A stretch of 64,000 bases of DNA from Karalla daura (lineage: Eukaryota > Chordata > Actinopteri > Chaetodontiformes > Leiognathidae): NCBI GenBank assembly GCA_029224185.1, contig CM055192.1:21478739-21542738 (forward strand), written 5' to 3'. The position numbers and the translations under genes were made by a program. The notes under the pieces are model-generated. The model did no database searches, was not told the origin of the DNA, and was given only the letters and a program-made list of their open reading frames with translations. Position 1 is the stretch's first letter. Every line of letters starts with the position of its first letter. Positions 49,559 through 63,984 of the stretch are shown piece after piece.

Positions 49559-49992
49559 ATGTGCTTTTTGTTAAGGATACAGACTTTAGTTTGTGAACAC
49601 TTAATTCCAGTGTGTGCATCTTCAAAAGAAACATTTTCACATCAGAATTCAGTTTGCTCAGAGTTTTTGGTTTTCTTTTTCTGAGATGCTGGGGAGTTTC
49701 TCTTTCAGGCTTTTAATGTAGTACAACATAAAAGTTGGTCCGAGGTGCCCTTTTCAGGCACGGGCAGAAGAAATTTTACATGTTTTGTAAGCTAAATGCA
49801 GCACATAACCCTCCAAAGAGACTTCCTTAACTTTAATCAATAAATCAATGTATGATGTCACAGGGGTTAATGAGACCATTAAAATGTAAACGGGCATCAG
49901 CAACTAGACGAGTACTCATTATCTGAAGTTATTTTCTGAGTGTGTTTTTATGTGAAATTTGCAACGTTTTTTTGGAGTGCTCTCTTGATATT

Positions 49993-50119
<127 letters not shown>

Positions 50120-50605
50120 CACGGGTGGCCAAAGTCTTATTTAACAGAGTGAGAGACAGACAGAGAGAGACAGCTCCTAATGTTCACTCTCGGTTATGTT
50201 TTAATGTATTTGTTTTATTGTGTTTAGTTAATGCTTATAAGATTATGAGAACAATAAGTGCATTTTTGTGCAGGACCTCAAACATGTTCACAGCTTACAA
50301 CAGACAATAGAAACATCCAGTTCTGTCTTTGAAAACAACTGGCAGTCTACTGTTTTGTTTTTTGTTTTGTTTTTTTCAGAATGTGTGAAGTTTTTATTTT
50401 GCATAATCCTCTCATAAAATGTGATATGGATTTATTTTTAGCCTTAACCTGCCATTATTAATGTTTGCATTGCTCAGAAGCAGCAGCTTTTCACCCAGCG
50501 GCAGGATTGCATCACAGACTTGTGTGAGGCATCCACTTGTCTTTACAAGATCCAGTAAAAGCAGCTCGGAGAGAAAAGCTGCTGTCATGATCTGTGTAAT
50601 ATTTA

Positions 50606-50815
50606 GGGCCAGTTTCACAGACAGAATTGGAGCCTAGTCTCAGACTAAAAGGCCTGTCTAAATATCTTCGATCACAGTTTCTGAAATGTATTATTAGCCT
50701 GCTCTACGTTGAACTATGATTGCAAGAAGGAGGATCTTAGCTACTCCAGGACAAACTGAATCTTAAATTAATCCTTCAAAGAGGCAGGTTTTAGCTGCAT
50801 CTGTGAATGATGACT
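50606..50815. mobile_element. possible decayed MITE-like repeat
   Basis: GGGCCAGTTTCACAGACAGA, ATTGGAGCCTAGTCTCAGAC and TAAAAGGCCTGTCTAAATAT resemble the left end of a fish repeat that usually starts with a CAGTTTCCCAGACAG-type terminus. The right end is degenerate and no target-site duplication is visible. Confidence 0.35.
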
Positions 50816-50984
50816 AATATCTACTACAGGTGTCTTTGATGACAGAACTTTGAGACATGTATAAGGAAAATGCATGTGATCTTATATCCTTGAGCCAAAA
50901 CTTTTCTCATTGTCTCAAAGAAGAAGGCCTTTACTAAACTGTTACAAAGTATCTACCACTTTGGCATTAGAAATATGTATTTCT

Positions 50985-51180
50985 GCTCGATGCTCCTCTC
51001 CCCAGCTCCCTCCGTGCGGATCCCAAGGTGTTCCTTAGTCTGTTGATATATAATAATAAAAAATGTCTCCAGCATGACCTGGGTCTGCTCCTGGATCTCC
51101 TCCCAGATGGACCGATGCCCTTAACACCGGTCCAGGGAAGGAGGCATCCAGGAAATATCATAGCCTGAACCACCCACAGC
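50985..51180 (-). mobile_element. retroposon remnant, inverted
   Basis: CTCCCTCCGTGCGGATCCCA, AGGTGTTCCTTAGTCTGTTG, CTCCAGCATGACCTGGGTCT, GGATCTCCTCCCAGATGGAC and AGGAGGCATCCAGGAAATAT match the antisense of a very common teleost retroposon tail. A short AT-rich insertion at about 51045-51065 splits the match. Confidence 0.6.
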
Positions 51181-54100
51181 CGTCTTCACTCTGTTGGTTA
51201 ATTCATGGTTCTCTAGTTCAGAATCCACTCAGAAACTGAAGTCTGATCCCAACATCTGCTGACTTGTTTGCCAAAACAAAACAAAACAAAAAAGCAGAAA
51301 AAAAATACAACGGCACCAAACACTCTGGCCACTTCATAAATGCACCACCTCACTCTCTGGTTCACTGGAAAGTCTGATTTGCTTTCACACCTTGCAGAAG
51401 TCCTGATACAGAGCTGGCTCTGTTGTGAAAACACCCTATATTTCAGATCAAGTATTTGAGAAACAAACACCTATCTATTGCCAAACACCAGAAAGCCAAC
51501 TTAAGGCTGCATTAAAAATCCCTTTAAAGACTCTGCAAAATATAAACGTAAGTGCCTTGGAGGAAACTAGTCAATCTGAAACTAAAAAAATGCTTAATTT
51601 ATGAAACATTTGTATGAGGAAAAAAAATCAATGTTGGCCATTTTTGCACCTGTCAACCCATTTCAGATTCATTTCATTTGCACACAAACTCTTGTCAGGA
51701 ACAATTTCCTCTTGGATTTTGGGCTGTGGACACAGGCAATAAAGAGGGACATACCTCCTGCTGCCAATCAGTGGCTTTTATTTGTTTTCCGCGGAGCTCA
51801 GTCATCTCTTACTTCCTCTGCTGTGTCACACAAACCTCAGACACAATGGTGAATAATGAGAGTGGAGTGGTGCTCTGCCTCCCCCAGTCTGCCTCTGTTT
51901 TCATGGGTCTAACTTCAACATTAAGAGCCCCAGCGGAAACAGCTATAAACCTGTACCAAACTGTGAAGGAGGCGAATTAGTGGACCCCATACCGAGTCAG
52001 AACTAGGTCATGTTGCCACGTCTGATTGTTTTACACATGTAAACAAATGAAAAAAAGAAGAAAAATATTGTCATCCAAGCATCACTCAACTCCTTACACT
52101 TCTGAATTAGGGATTTCTCTCTGCTACTGTTCAACTCGTCCACACATGAAGTCAGCACATGTGGACTGGGAGGGGAAAACAAGGATCTTCTAAAGAGTTT
52201 CTTCTTCTCCTTTTAGTTATAGATTTGTACAGTAGTTATTGTATATTAAACATTGGTTTTCTCTTTGTATTACGTCCCAGAATAAGTTTTTTTTGCTAAA
52301 TGTAAATTTGAAAGTTTTGATCCAACATGCAAAACAGATTTATCACAATATTTCCTGTTATTTAACAAGTTGCTCATGCTCTTTGGATTAATTATCTATC
52401 TTTCCATCAAATCCAATTACAGTTGTTGGAATGCTTTTTGGGGACTCTTTTTGCTGACTTGCACTGCAAATCATAGCCTTGAGGGACAGAAATAAAAGAT
52501 GGAGACATACTGCAGAGAGAGGTGGTTTGGAGACAGCAGTGCAGATATTAATTGCAATAAAATAAAGTCCTTGACATCACAGGGATGTGGAGGACATGAC
52601 TCATCCACTTCCTGCTTCACTTCAGCTTTTCATGTCCTTAATATCTTTGTGCCTTGACTTAGTCTCTGCTACTTGCTTTTCCCCATCTCTGCTCTGTCAG
52701 TGCGACTGTCCAAGCAAGTAACCTTTGAGAAACAACCACCTCAAGCAGGCCTGCCCGAAAAGTCCTATTTATTAAATGCAAGGGACATTTTTACATATAA
52801 CCAGCTGTGGGCTGTGTCTTCAGAGCAATGTTTATGCATAAGTTTATACTGTTTAAGACACAAAGTCCATTTTTGCTCATTAATTTGAAGAATTCAAATG
52901 CAAAACCATGGCTCTGGTCAAGAATGGCTAAAATAAGTAAAGGTCAGATACACGTACTATGTAGCCACAAATGGCAGGGAACACAGGCTACCAGTGGGGA
53001 GGAAAAGGGCAGGAGAAATTGAACACAATCCTCAGTTCTTATACCCCGAGTTCATTCTTAAATTCATCTCCATGTAGTGTAAGGTTTTAGCTTTTTGGGA
53101 CCGAAAAATTCGGAGAACTAAAAACCAAACAAAAGATCCTAATACAAAAAAGAGGGGTAATGCAAACAGATAGTGAGGTTTAACTACGCTGGTAAATAGT
53201 GCAAGATAAAAAAAAATGAGTCAAAAAAGAATATCAACAGACATTAAGATGGACGTATAGAACTCAGGCATGGGCACAGAGAACGAGCAGTACAAAGAAA
53301 AACACCCACAGAGGATCCTAATAAATGAACAGACACAAACACAACTTATTGTAGTTTCAGGCTCTAAACCTCTTGATTGAACTCTGTGTTAATCAAGTCT
53401 AAACTCTAAAGCTATCTGCTATGTGATCGAGCTATCTGATGGGAAACAAAGAAAAGAAAGAAACACTTCATCACCCACCTCTCAGTGGACCAATTATCCG
53501 TCTGGTTGACGTTTATAGATGACGTCTGCAGGTCAATTTGATCTCGGGCTCTACTGACTGTAAACGAGGTTCCTACCACAATTGACTGTTTGGAAAAGGA
53601 CATCTACCTCCTAATGAAGAAAAAGTTTAAAAAGCAGATTTGACAAGGTCGGGAACATGATTTTCTCAAGTGAACTGTCTGAATTATTGTGTGCAATCAT
53701 CATAAAAGTGATCAAATCTGGGATTTTCTAGCAGGCAAACTCAGCTTAAACGTACCTTTGTATCGCTTGTTGTGTTTTTGTTTTTCACCCATTTTATAAA
53801 ACTCAATATTCATATATAAACGAGAATGAGATGATGCTTCTGACTTTATCTTTATTCACCACAGTCAAGGTTAAAGTTGATTTTTATTCTAGGTCCCCTT
53901 GAAAAAAGTGCTGCTTGAAAAAGAGGACAGACTTTTATCATTTGTATTTTCAGACAGTCAGTGCATTAATAGAAGAAGCTTTTAGGACTGGGCTTGACTG
54001 ACTAATCTGTCTCTTGCTCGTTAAGTACACAATCTCTCTGTTAGAGCCTGACAGCTATTACCCTGGCTAGATGGATGTGGATGCACCAGCACAAGCAGCT

Positions 54101-54282
54101 GTTGTGAAAATCACCTGGAAGCGTTAACAGCTACACAGCTGGTAAAAACAAGGTAATGGGATTCAACTATTTTGTGTAAACGTGTAAAAATAAGTGATTA
54201 ACTGCATCCGCAATTCTCTGCGGCTAAATTCTCACACTCTCTCCAATTTCTTAAGTGTTTGTACAGGCAAGAGGGGAAATGC

Positions 54283-54339
54283 ATGTGTGTGTGTGTGTGT
54301 GTGTGCGTTTGAGTGTGTGTGTATGAGTGTGTGTGTGAG
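54283..54339. repeat. (GT)n microsatellite, imperfect
   Basis: Alternating GT with GC, TTGA and ATGA interruptions. Confidence 0.9.
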
Positions 54340-54954
54340 GATGAAGAAACAAATCCCATGTGGAGTTGCACACATGGTGCCAATAATAACAGTTCCACTA
54401 ACAGGGGATTATGAATTAGGATTTGTGAAGCTCCACAGAAGATCCCAGGGTCACACTGGTGCTGCAGCGTCTCAAACACAGCTCAGCTCAGCCTGGACGC
54501 CGTCTCTCCACTGCCCGCAACCATTTGTGCTGATGTTGGCACGGGGCAGTTGTCGCCCAAACCAGCTTCACAGGAAAGTCTAATATTTGAACTTTTCACT
54601 CCAGTACTCCAGCGGAGTGTGAACTGGCTCAGAGTGCGTCTGACGACCAGACAGAAGAAACACAGAGAGCAGACTGTGAGCGTTCCACTAATGCTTTCTC
54701 TGCTGCTGTGGAGGGCTTTATAAGCACTAAAACAAGTGTTGCAAAATAATACAGTGTTTTCCTTTTTGTTTTGTTTTGTTTTTTTTCTCAACAGTGCTGC
54801 TGGCTACACTGGAAAAATCTCCCCATGAAGTATTTCATGAGCTGCTTTGGGTGACAGGTCACAAGACGTGGTTGACAGCATGAAGAAAGCTTTCATGCTG
54901 GGAGTATATGCTAAAAAAATCATCCATGCATTTCAATAATCTGCTTCATACCTT

Positions 54955-55150
54955 CTGGGGTTCTGCAGGAGCTAATCCCAGTGTACGTACAGTAAAGCAA
55001 AGGCAGGGAATAAACGCACGCCATTCCCTGTCACACTCGCACCTAGAGGCAATTCGGAGTCTCCTATCAACCTAAACATGTGTTGGAAAACCAGAGTACA
55101 TCGAAAAATCCCAGGACATTGGGAGAACACATATACTCCTTCAGTACGAA
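54955..55150 (-). repeat. interspersed repeat family A, inverted
   Basis: CTCGCACCTAGAGGCAATTC, GAGTCTCCTATCAACCTAAA and CATGTGTTGGAAAACCAGAG are followed by GGGAGAACACATATACTCC. Confidence 0.6.
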
Positions 55151-55559
55151 CAACTAAGACACCATCAGTGCTCATGTTAGAATGGATGGCAAGTACATGT
55201 ATAGAAAGGCACAATATACAGCATAAAATATAAAATACATTTTGATTGAACCAATTATCTCTGGAAAATTATCTGGTTGTTCACTTGCAGAATGTCATTG
55301 GTCAGGGGTATCCAGTACATGAAACATTGTTACTGACTACGCTGCTATCTTGCAGAGATACTGACTGTAAGCATCCTTCCCTGTTTGCATCATCCATAGT
55401 GAAAACCCTGCAGATTGGATGTTTTGGTCTTTGGGCCATAGATTTGCAATATTTGTAACATTACACACTCTAAAAATGAAGTCTAATTGTTAACTAATCT
55501 CGTCAGTATTTGAACAGAAAATATTTAGGTGTCATAAAAAGGTGTTTTTCAGTTTGTGT

Positions 55560-55690
55560 TGATTTTATGTGTCCTTAATGGTACAATATACCTCACAACT
55601 ACTTCTCGGTTGTACTCGCCCCAGAGCAGGCTTTAGTGGCATCTAGTGGTGAGGTTGCAGATTGCAACACCTTTCCACTAGACTTGTGCA
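55560..55690 (+). repeat. possible short interspersed repeat
   Basis: TGGCATCTAGTGGTGAGGTT followed by GCAGATTGCAAC is a phrase I recognise from dispersed short fish repeats. The boundaries are uncertain. Confidence 0.4.
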
Positions 55691-56829
55691 AAACTTATAA
55701 AAACATGAAGTCAACAGATGATGTGACATGGTAAAGTCCTGTGATGAGGCTCCACTGTGTAGATAGCGCACTCATTAAAATGCAGTTTTGATTCCATTGG
55801 GGTTGTATTCATCATTTTGCATTTCATCTCTGCAAATAGATTTCCTGTAATCATGCAAATTGCCAATTTCAGTGTAATTTGAGAATTATAGAAAATGCAT
55901 TTACCAATCATCAAAAGAAAAAGATCGGTTTAATTGAATTTCCTATTTGTATCTGATCTCCTGCTAATTTCAGTCATTTGACTGCAGGAGCTGAACCTGA
56001 ATCTCCTCAGCGGAGAGAAACGAATGAACGATGAATTGTCAGCAAATTTGTCCGTAGCAAAGTAACATTGTGATTTACATGCTTCGTGTCATTATTGAAA
56101 AATGATTTTAATGTCAAGAGGATTTTTCTTGAGGGAGCAGTTGCACAACAGCTCCTTTTGTCGTTTCAGACTAATCTCCGCTCAGAGCTGCTCTCCACTG
56201 ACAATCCATCATCACACAACCGTTAGAGTGATCTCTCCTCCAGAACTGAACGCAAAAGGGAAGAGGAAACTGAAAGGAAACTTTCAGCGTTGTGCGGTTT
56301 TGGAAATGAAAACCAACCAGATTCTGGATGAAGCCTGATAATCAAAAGGAAATTCTTCCTTGGCTGCATAGTAACAACTGGAAGGACACACACAGTCTGT
56401 TCCACTTTGTATTTCAGAGCAGAAACAGAAAACAAATGTCTCGATCCTCTACTTTACATTAGAAGTAGTCTGGTCCTAATTAACCGCCAGCAATGAAACA
56501 TAGTCTGTTTTTTCAGTCATATTCATTATCCCTCTGCATTTCCTTGACTCCCCTTCCTCTACTTTAAAACCACAGCTCATCGTAGTAGATTTCAGGACAT
56601 CTTAAGTTACACCAGAAGAAACAGAACTTGCAGAAACTCCCTTCTACTACTATATCAACAGAACAAATTTACATAGAAATGTTGTCAAACAGGGATTATT
56701 TTGTTGAAGTTTATTATTTTGTCCCAAGGGCTTATTTGTTCACCTCAGATCTATTTAATTGTGTGCCAGTGCATTTGTTTTGTTATTTTGTACTGCAAAG
56801 AACTTCTAAATTGTCTCTTTTGCATAAAA

Positions 56830-56980
56830 CAGCAAAAAGGTTGCGGATTTCACTCCTGAGTTGGACCAAGGGCTTTTCTGCGTGGACTCTCTTTTCTCTC
56901 TTTTCTTTCTATACATGCATGTTTAGGTCAATTGGAGACCAAAACCTGCCACCAGGTGTGAGTGTGAGATGAAGTTGAAG
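56830..56980 (+). repeat. interspersed repeat family A
   Basis: GATTTCACTCCTGAGTTGGA, CCAAGGGCTTTTCTGCGTGG, ATACATGCATGTTTAGGTCA and CCAGGTGTGAGTGTGAGA occur in the expected order. Confidence 0.6.
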
Positions 56981-57764
56981 TGTGCATAAAATTCAGATTA
57001 CCTTGGATTATGTTCCTCTTTGATTGCACCATGCATGGCAAGCTGGCATGGCTTGCACAAGTCTGTGTGAAATCCATGACCTCTGTCATCTCAGTGTGAC
57101 TTGACAATGAGCCAGAGGGACTCTTGCAATGTCACAGAAACTTTGAGTTTCTTAGTTCTTCCTGGTGCCCATAAATGTTAGAGGAGGTGATGATGGTCTG
57201 GCTCTTGCTCTTAGAGAGCTTTGAGGTATGTTTGGGGTCATTACCCTGCAGCAGTTAAAAGAAAATCCCTCTCTGCAAACATGCAAACCAGAGAGGAAGG
57301 AGCCTTTCTCTCTGAAGACAAGAGGCGGTGCAGTCCAAAACTAACGCAGCACAATCAACCCGAGACTTGAATATTCCCAAAGTCATATCTCACAGTCAGT
57401 TTGATACTCTGCGGTTTCATTCTCTCTCCTGCTCTTCTCTTCACACGCACTCCTTTTAAATCTCAGACTTAGATTCAGCAGGAAAGTAAACTTTTTTCCC
57501 ACTCATCCACTGAGAAATGCTTTTTTTTCCCACTACTCTCAGCATCTGGCCTCATTTCCCCTAAAAAAAAAACTACTTGTCCTCCGAGACATTACAAGAG
57601 ACAAGAAACTTGTTTTTTTATATAATTCTACTAGTGCCGATCGGAATCTTGTGTTCTTTAGTGAGCAGCTGCCGTGATGAAACTGCTTTTTCCCATCCAT
57701 TATCTTCTCCACTTTGTACCTCAGGAGTGGTCTGTCCAGCACACAGAGAGAAGACAGGGAAGAC

Positions 57765-57965
57765 AACAGGTCTCAGGTCCTCCACACACACCATTCACTC
57801 TAAATCTCACACCTTGGGGCAATGAAGAATCAAGTAGGATGAACCTGAAGTACCCAACAAGATATGTAGAGAACATGCAAACTTTACACAAATGGACACC
57901 CAGTGCCTACAAGGATTCAAACCCATGGACCTGCAACAGTGCAAACCACAAAGTCACTGTGTGGA
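57765..57965 (-). repeat. interspersed repeat family A, inverted
   Basis: CCATTCACTCTAAATCTCAC, GAGAACATGCAAACTTTACA and GGATTCAAACCCATGGACC lie in opposite sense, spanning the 3' to 5' part of the family. Confidence 0.55.
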
Positions 57966-58281
57966 CAAAATTGACCTGCACTTTTAGAAAGCCACAATGA
58001 GATGACTCTGCCCCTTCTTTTAACACTTACACTAAGTGCAATGTGGGAAAAACAGCATCTTCACTTTTTCTATATAAGTAAGTTCCAATGCCGCAAATAT
58101 GCTTGAATTGGATTGCTGACCTGAGCCATCATTCATTAATCAGGTCTGTTGGTCTGCACTATCGGCTCTGTTGAGTCTCACTGTGACTCAGGTCATGTCT
58201 TGAATCAGCTGCTGCGACCTTCGAAGGATACGGCCGATGGAAACTAACAAGACGGAAACTCGTCTTGAGACCCATACGTAT

Positions 58282-58285
<4 letters not shown>

Positions 58286-58375
<90 letters not shown>
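58286..58375. repeat. long (GA)n microsatellite
   Basis: About 90 bp of essentially uninterrupted GA, the longest pure tract in the window. Confidence 0.97.
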
Positions 58376-58377
<2 letters not shown>

Positions 58378-58442
58378 CTGGAGAGAGAGGGAGGCAGCAA
58401 TAGAAAGATTTGGTATTATCTTTTAAGAGCAGGAGAATCTCT

Positions 58443-58443
58443 A

Positions 58444-58491
<48 letters not shown>
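58443..58491. repeat. (CT)n microsatellite
   Basis: About 48 bp of CT with one GT interruption, about 68 bp after the (GA)n tract and complementary to it. Confidence 0.95.
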
Positions 58492-61400
58492 GTCAGCTGC
58501 TGCTGTGTGTCCCCAGGGATGGAGGCCATTAGGATAAAGGAGGTAGTGAAGCGCCTCTGTCCCAACTCTTCTGGACAGACCAATTTGTGGCAGCGTCCCA
58601 CTCCAGCCCCTCTCCTGACCTCGGACACAGAGGAAGACAGTTGTGGCAATTTAAAATAATTGCAATGAAAACAAATTCCAGTAAACATGTTTGTTATCTT
58701 GGGATTTCTTTTTTTTTTTCACTTGAGGAAGCAGCGTGTCACAGCCACAGCTTGCGTCACTGTTATATTAGGAACAACAGAGGCAGCATCTCTGCATTTA
58801 CTATTTATCTCATACCATTGTGGGCTGAATATGGGATAATGTGACTTCATTTGCTGAATTTTCTTTCTTCTCATTTCAATAAGCAGAGAGGTTGGTTTAG
58901 GTACTCGCAGACATTTTGTTTCACGCCACTAAACCAAAGCAGCTGAGGCAGTAAAATAATCATGTGCAGCATGCACCAAAGCCTGTTCAAACCTGTGAAA
59001 GTGATACTTGGCTGTCGTGGGACCAAGAGATATTTTAAGTGACACAACTGGCTGACAAGTCCCATTTCCAGCCTCACTGGAAACTGCTGAACATATCTGT
59101 GCACACCCTGTGTAATTAATAGCTCGTAGCATCTGTTTTTTAACAGTCAGCTGGATATCATATCGTAATTAGGTCCCTGGCAATTTAAAATCACCACATT
59201 GTGGAAAAAAAACAAAAACAACAACAACAGCACGTTGTTGTAAGTGCTCATCACCCAACTCTTTCCTGTGGTCTAGCTGTGTGTCTGACTCCAGGCAGTG
59301 CTGCAAAAGCTCTGAGCATGTACTGCAATTATTTATCTCAGTGCATCATTTATATGTTTACAAAGCCTGTTTTTGTAATCGGCACAACAAGCTGTTTCAG
59401 GAGAACTTCTTTTTTTTGCTTTTCTGTTTTCAGTCAGTGTTGGTGGAGAATAACACACACACAAGCCTTCTGGTCCTCACTTTTCAGCCTATGTTTCATA
59501 GATGGAGACGTCATTATTTAAATGATCCGTCAAAACGAAGGATGTGGCAGTGACAGCGACTCTATCATCAAGGTCACTACAAAAGTGACAGTTCAAGATC
59601 TCATTTTAATGGAGGACAGGATGTGACTGCCAATTACAGTAGATCTAAAGGGAGGGAAGCACCTCATCCCTGTATTATACAAAGCCTATAACAGGTTTAT
59701 TCTCAGGCAATTAAAGATAAATGCATGCAGGTCCTGCTACTGTGAGGAAACTGTGATGAGATTTGCACTTTCTTGCACCTGTTGAAACAGCTCAGCATCA
59801 AATTCAGAGATTATCATCTTTAGTGAAACAGTATTTTTTTCATTGTTGGTCATGTGAGAGGAAAGGAAAAGCGATAAGCACAGTATTATGAGTGGCTGGG
59901 TGAGCCTGTGAGGCCATGATCCCTAAGTGGCACATAATATGGGAGGGAAGCAATATCCAATTTGTTCCAAAGAATGTTTCCACCATACAGTATCTGGTAG
60001 AAATAACAAGCTCCCTGATAACTTCACTGGTGTGCAGGATAACAGTTACTTAAAGCTGCAATAAACAGGCTTTTCTTATGTTTGACATCCCCAAAAAGAC
60101 AAGCATTTTTCCATAAATAGTACCAAAACATTGACAAAGCAATAGGGAATGAGCAGGTTATTCTGTAGGCAAACCTTATAGTTCTGTATATATATGTATC
60201 ATTTTTGCACAGCAAGATATGGAACTCTTGTAGGCCAGAAATTGACATGAGAGCTATTCGTATTTTAAGACAAAATATTTGCATGTTTTCTTGCCTCATG
60301 TTGTAGACAATACAGTTTAAAAATGAAGGTTTGGTTGCATTGTGATAACCGACAATAGAGAAATAGATACAGAACATGTTTAGGATCATATCACATTAAA
60401 GAAATGATCTTTATTTGGATGCTTCCATGTGCTCTTACACATTTTTTCTGTTATTTCTACTTCTGATGCAGTGTTTGGTATGCACTATATATGCCTTTAA
60501 ACTTAAAAAAACAAATCATTATAACTAGCATCTAATTAATGCAAGGATTCAGAGACAGATTTGTTTGTGTTTCAAAGAACAGCTGCTACCTGTATATTTA
60601 TTAATCTTCCCTGTGGTATATCACAAGCTTGTTAGGATCCATGTTGAACTTTTCCCATCTATACAGCTGTCTATCAAGTCCTTGTTGTGTGAGCTGGGAT
60701 ATATATACGTATGAGCTAAAGGCTGAAAGGGATTTCTGTGTAGCCTAGTAGACAATATCTGTATAATGATTCACTGTGGAGATGACAATGAATCTCAGAA
60801 ATCTGTCACTAATCATTAGCGATGTGTGGATCGGGTGTTCAAGGTTTACCTTTCATGTCATTGTACAAGAAAGAATTGAAATGCTAGAGGTAGCCTTGCA
60901 ACATAAAGTGTGTAAGATAAATCTAAAAATATATAGTGTGTAAGAGTGGGGAATGAAAACACTATGAAAGACTTAATAAGTACCTTTAGGAATGATGAAC
61001 AAACACAAAACAGGAACACACAAACACACAACAATGTGTTTTCTCATTGTTCAGAATAGTGATGAAGTCAATTTGAGGTGTCAAGTTGATGTGTCCTTAA
61101 CGATCCAAGAGTCAACTTTTCTGTGACCTGGTCTCTCTCAATGTTCAACTAGTGTGCTGTTAATTTGTCAAGTGTAACACAACGATCTGAGACCTGCAGA
61201 GGCATAAATGAGAATACCCCTGCACTGAATGCTTCACAATAGCTGTAACCCTTTACAATAACCAAAGCATTCAATAAAAACCTGACAGGTGGGACGTTTA
61301 CAGTTTGTTAGAATGTATATAGCATATACTGTATGGAGAAATATGAAACATGTATATATTACTGATTTTTAATGTTCTGAAAGGAAAACAGCCATGAAAT

Positions 61401-63940
61401 CACAATGAATCACTTCATCTCGGGACATTTGAAAACTCAAAGTCACTTAAACTTATTTCATGCCCAGCTGCCCTATCGGGGTATTATAGATGCACTTTGA
61501 TAATAAAGAATCCTTTGATCAGACAATTTGACGGACTCCAGTGAACCATGCTGAGCATATAATTACAATGTCAAACTCTTCCTCAGAAGTAAAGAGAGTG
61601 GAAGCGGTTTGGAAGAAGCCCATGATAAAAACACAGTGTGCATCTGCAGGCATTTCCTTTTGCCACTTGGTGTGAAGTGTTAGATTGTTAGAGGCACCTG
61701 CACTGAAAGGTAAAAAAAAATCAAATGTGCACAAAATGAAAAGGAGGACTTTCTGGCAGTTGTTTCATTGCAGGCGTGCTCAGACATTATAGAAGACATT
61801 AATTCCAGGGGAGTAGGAGTCAACTGTATAATTTCTCAGTGCTAAGACAAGTTCATTTTTTATATAGCTGCATAATTTTTACCTTCATACAATTACACAA
61901 ATGTGAGATGTGAACTGTAAAATTATAATAATGAGTTGAAAATAAAGATAGCTCCTTCTTAGTGAAAGAGCCCAGAGAATTCAGATCCACTTGTTACAGC
62001 GTTGGACATCCTCTTGGAAACACTGACAGTAGAGACGGAGCGTGGAAACAAAATATTTTACAGCATTTGCTTCTTGTTCACGCTCCTCAGACAGAATATT
62101 ACTGTGGGGTGTCATGTGCATACATGCTGGACTGTCATTCATGCATTTAAATGAGATCGGAGGCTCTCTGGAGCACATTGTGTATCATTGTGTGTCATCG
62201 TAACAGCTCTTATGGTTTATTTTTGCAGATGATTACTACCGGAGCTTCAAAGATTGATGAACATCCCGTTTCCTGTTTCCTGCTCCTGTGTGTGAAATAC
62301 AGTGTGCAGAGAAAGGTACAATAGTTTGGGGAAAAAATGGAGAAATGACAGAATCAGGACAGCTGTAAGTGAGCATGTACGACTAAATAGGTAATAGAGG
62401 TAATAATTCATTAATGTAGTAATCTTAATACATAGAGGAGTCCTATTGAAAATATGAATTCAGAGAATGTAATGAAAGTTAACAGTTCCCATGGTCTTTT
62501 TTGGTGCAACAACTTGGGAACAACTTTGAAAAATAATCATTAAAATTGAATGAATCTTAATGACCTGACCTCTGACCTCTCCTCTAGAGCCCTCACGAGT
62601 TTCACTTTGGATTTTGTTCAAAGACAATCTTTGGATGACTTTTTCCTACAGTGACATCACATCTGAATCACATCACATCTGACTGAGACATAATTTCCAT
62701 TAATGACCATAAATCTGAAGACTGAGTGCATGAGATTTCAATCTGTGACCGAATAAGTGGCAATACAAATGCAAATTGACACATCTTATGTGGACACTGG
62801 ACCTCGATAAAAAAACGAACTCAAAAGGACATGAGGCACAGCTGGTGATGGAGCTGACACACTGGGAGCACTGGGGACAGGGAAAGGCTAATGAGGCAGA
62901 TGCACAGTGGGTGCGGAGGGAAATTTAAGACCGCAGAAATATTACAAAGCTGAGCGGGCTCAATATCATGAGAGATTTCACCGACTTACATTAGTATGAA
63001 CTTAAGTTATGCCCTTATTAGATTTTGTACTTCCCATACATATGAAAATTAGTTGAGAGTTTCCTTTTGTTGCTATTGTTGTTTGGTTTGTTTTGTCTTG
63101 ATTGGCACCCAAACAAAACCACATCAGACACCGACCCAGTCAAGACAGCCCCGAAGAAACGGAAAAACCAGCTGAACGTCAGTTTTGAATGGAAGAGTCA
63201 ACACTGGCAACGCTATACAATTCTGTGTAAGAAAATCCAGCCAGACAAAGATGTTTTCTGTCTGAGGGGGGGAAAAAAAGACCTGACCCAAAGCAAGCTC
63301 AGGTCAAACATTATGAGTATCACACAAAAAACATCTGGATTATTTCCACCTGAGGTTTCGCAGGACAGGTCTGAATTTTAGACAGCTGAGAGTTTCCGTG
63401 CTGGCATCGTCAGGTCGAGCTGAAATCTTGACAATCTGCCCTTAAAAAGTTTAACACTCAGCTGCAGGCCAAGCATTTCGGGACATTGGTTTAATATATT
63501 TATTTATAGCCGGTGTGTCTTTCAAAATAAACCCTTTTGATGGTCAGTCGCGCTTTTTTTTTTTCCCTCCGCATAGGACGCGGCATTCACTTGCAGAAAG
63601 TCTTCTTTCATGGTCCTCATGTGATCTCCATGAAAGACTGCGGATCCCCGAGGATTGCAGGAATGCAGATAGTTGGTTTGCCTGCATGCCTGCTGAATAT
63701 TTGGTCAGGAGGGTATGTGTGGGCAGGCTGCAAAAAAATGAACTTCTGTCTCCCATCCAGCGGCACTTCATCCTGTGTGAGCTGTTCAGTCTATGGAGCA
63801 GTTCCTCTGATAATACCCCCCACCCCTCCATATTTTTACAGTGTTTCACTGTAATAAAAAAGGCGACGTCTTCTCAGGCACCGTGAAAGCTTTTAATTGG
63901 GCTGAAAAATTAAGAGAAACACATCGCTGGTATTTAAAAT

Positions 63941-63984
63941 GTGAAAGAACTTTCCAATAGCGTGTGAAAGAACTTTCCAATAGC
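63941..63984. repeat. tandem duplication of 23 bp, two copies
   Basis: GTGAAAGAACTTTCCAATAG occurs at 63941-63960 and again at 63964-63983, so the spacing is 23 bp. Confidence 0.85.

Noticed and set aside
58237..58659. 140-codon ORF with a long RE-repeat and 70-codon SL-repeat on the other strand
   Set aside because: These are translations of the (GA)n and (CT)n microsatellites.
62215..62262. TTTTTGCAG acceptor-like site followed by a short open frame
   Set aside because: There is no matching donor at a sensible distance and no protein similarity.
63515..63886. 123-codon ORF near the right edge
   Set aside because: Several frames are open here on both strands and none resembles a known protein. 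Splice signals are not convincing.
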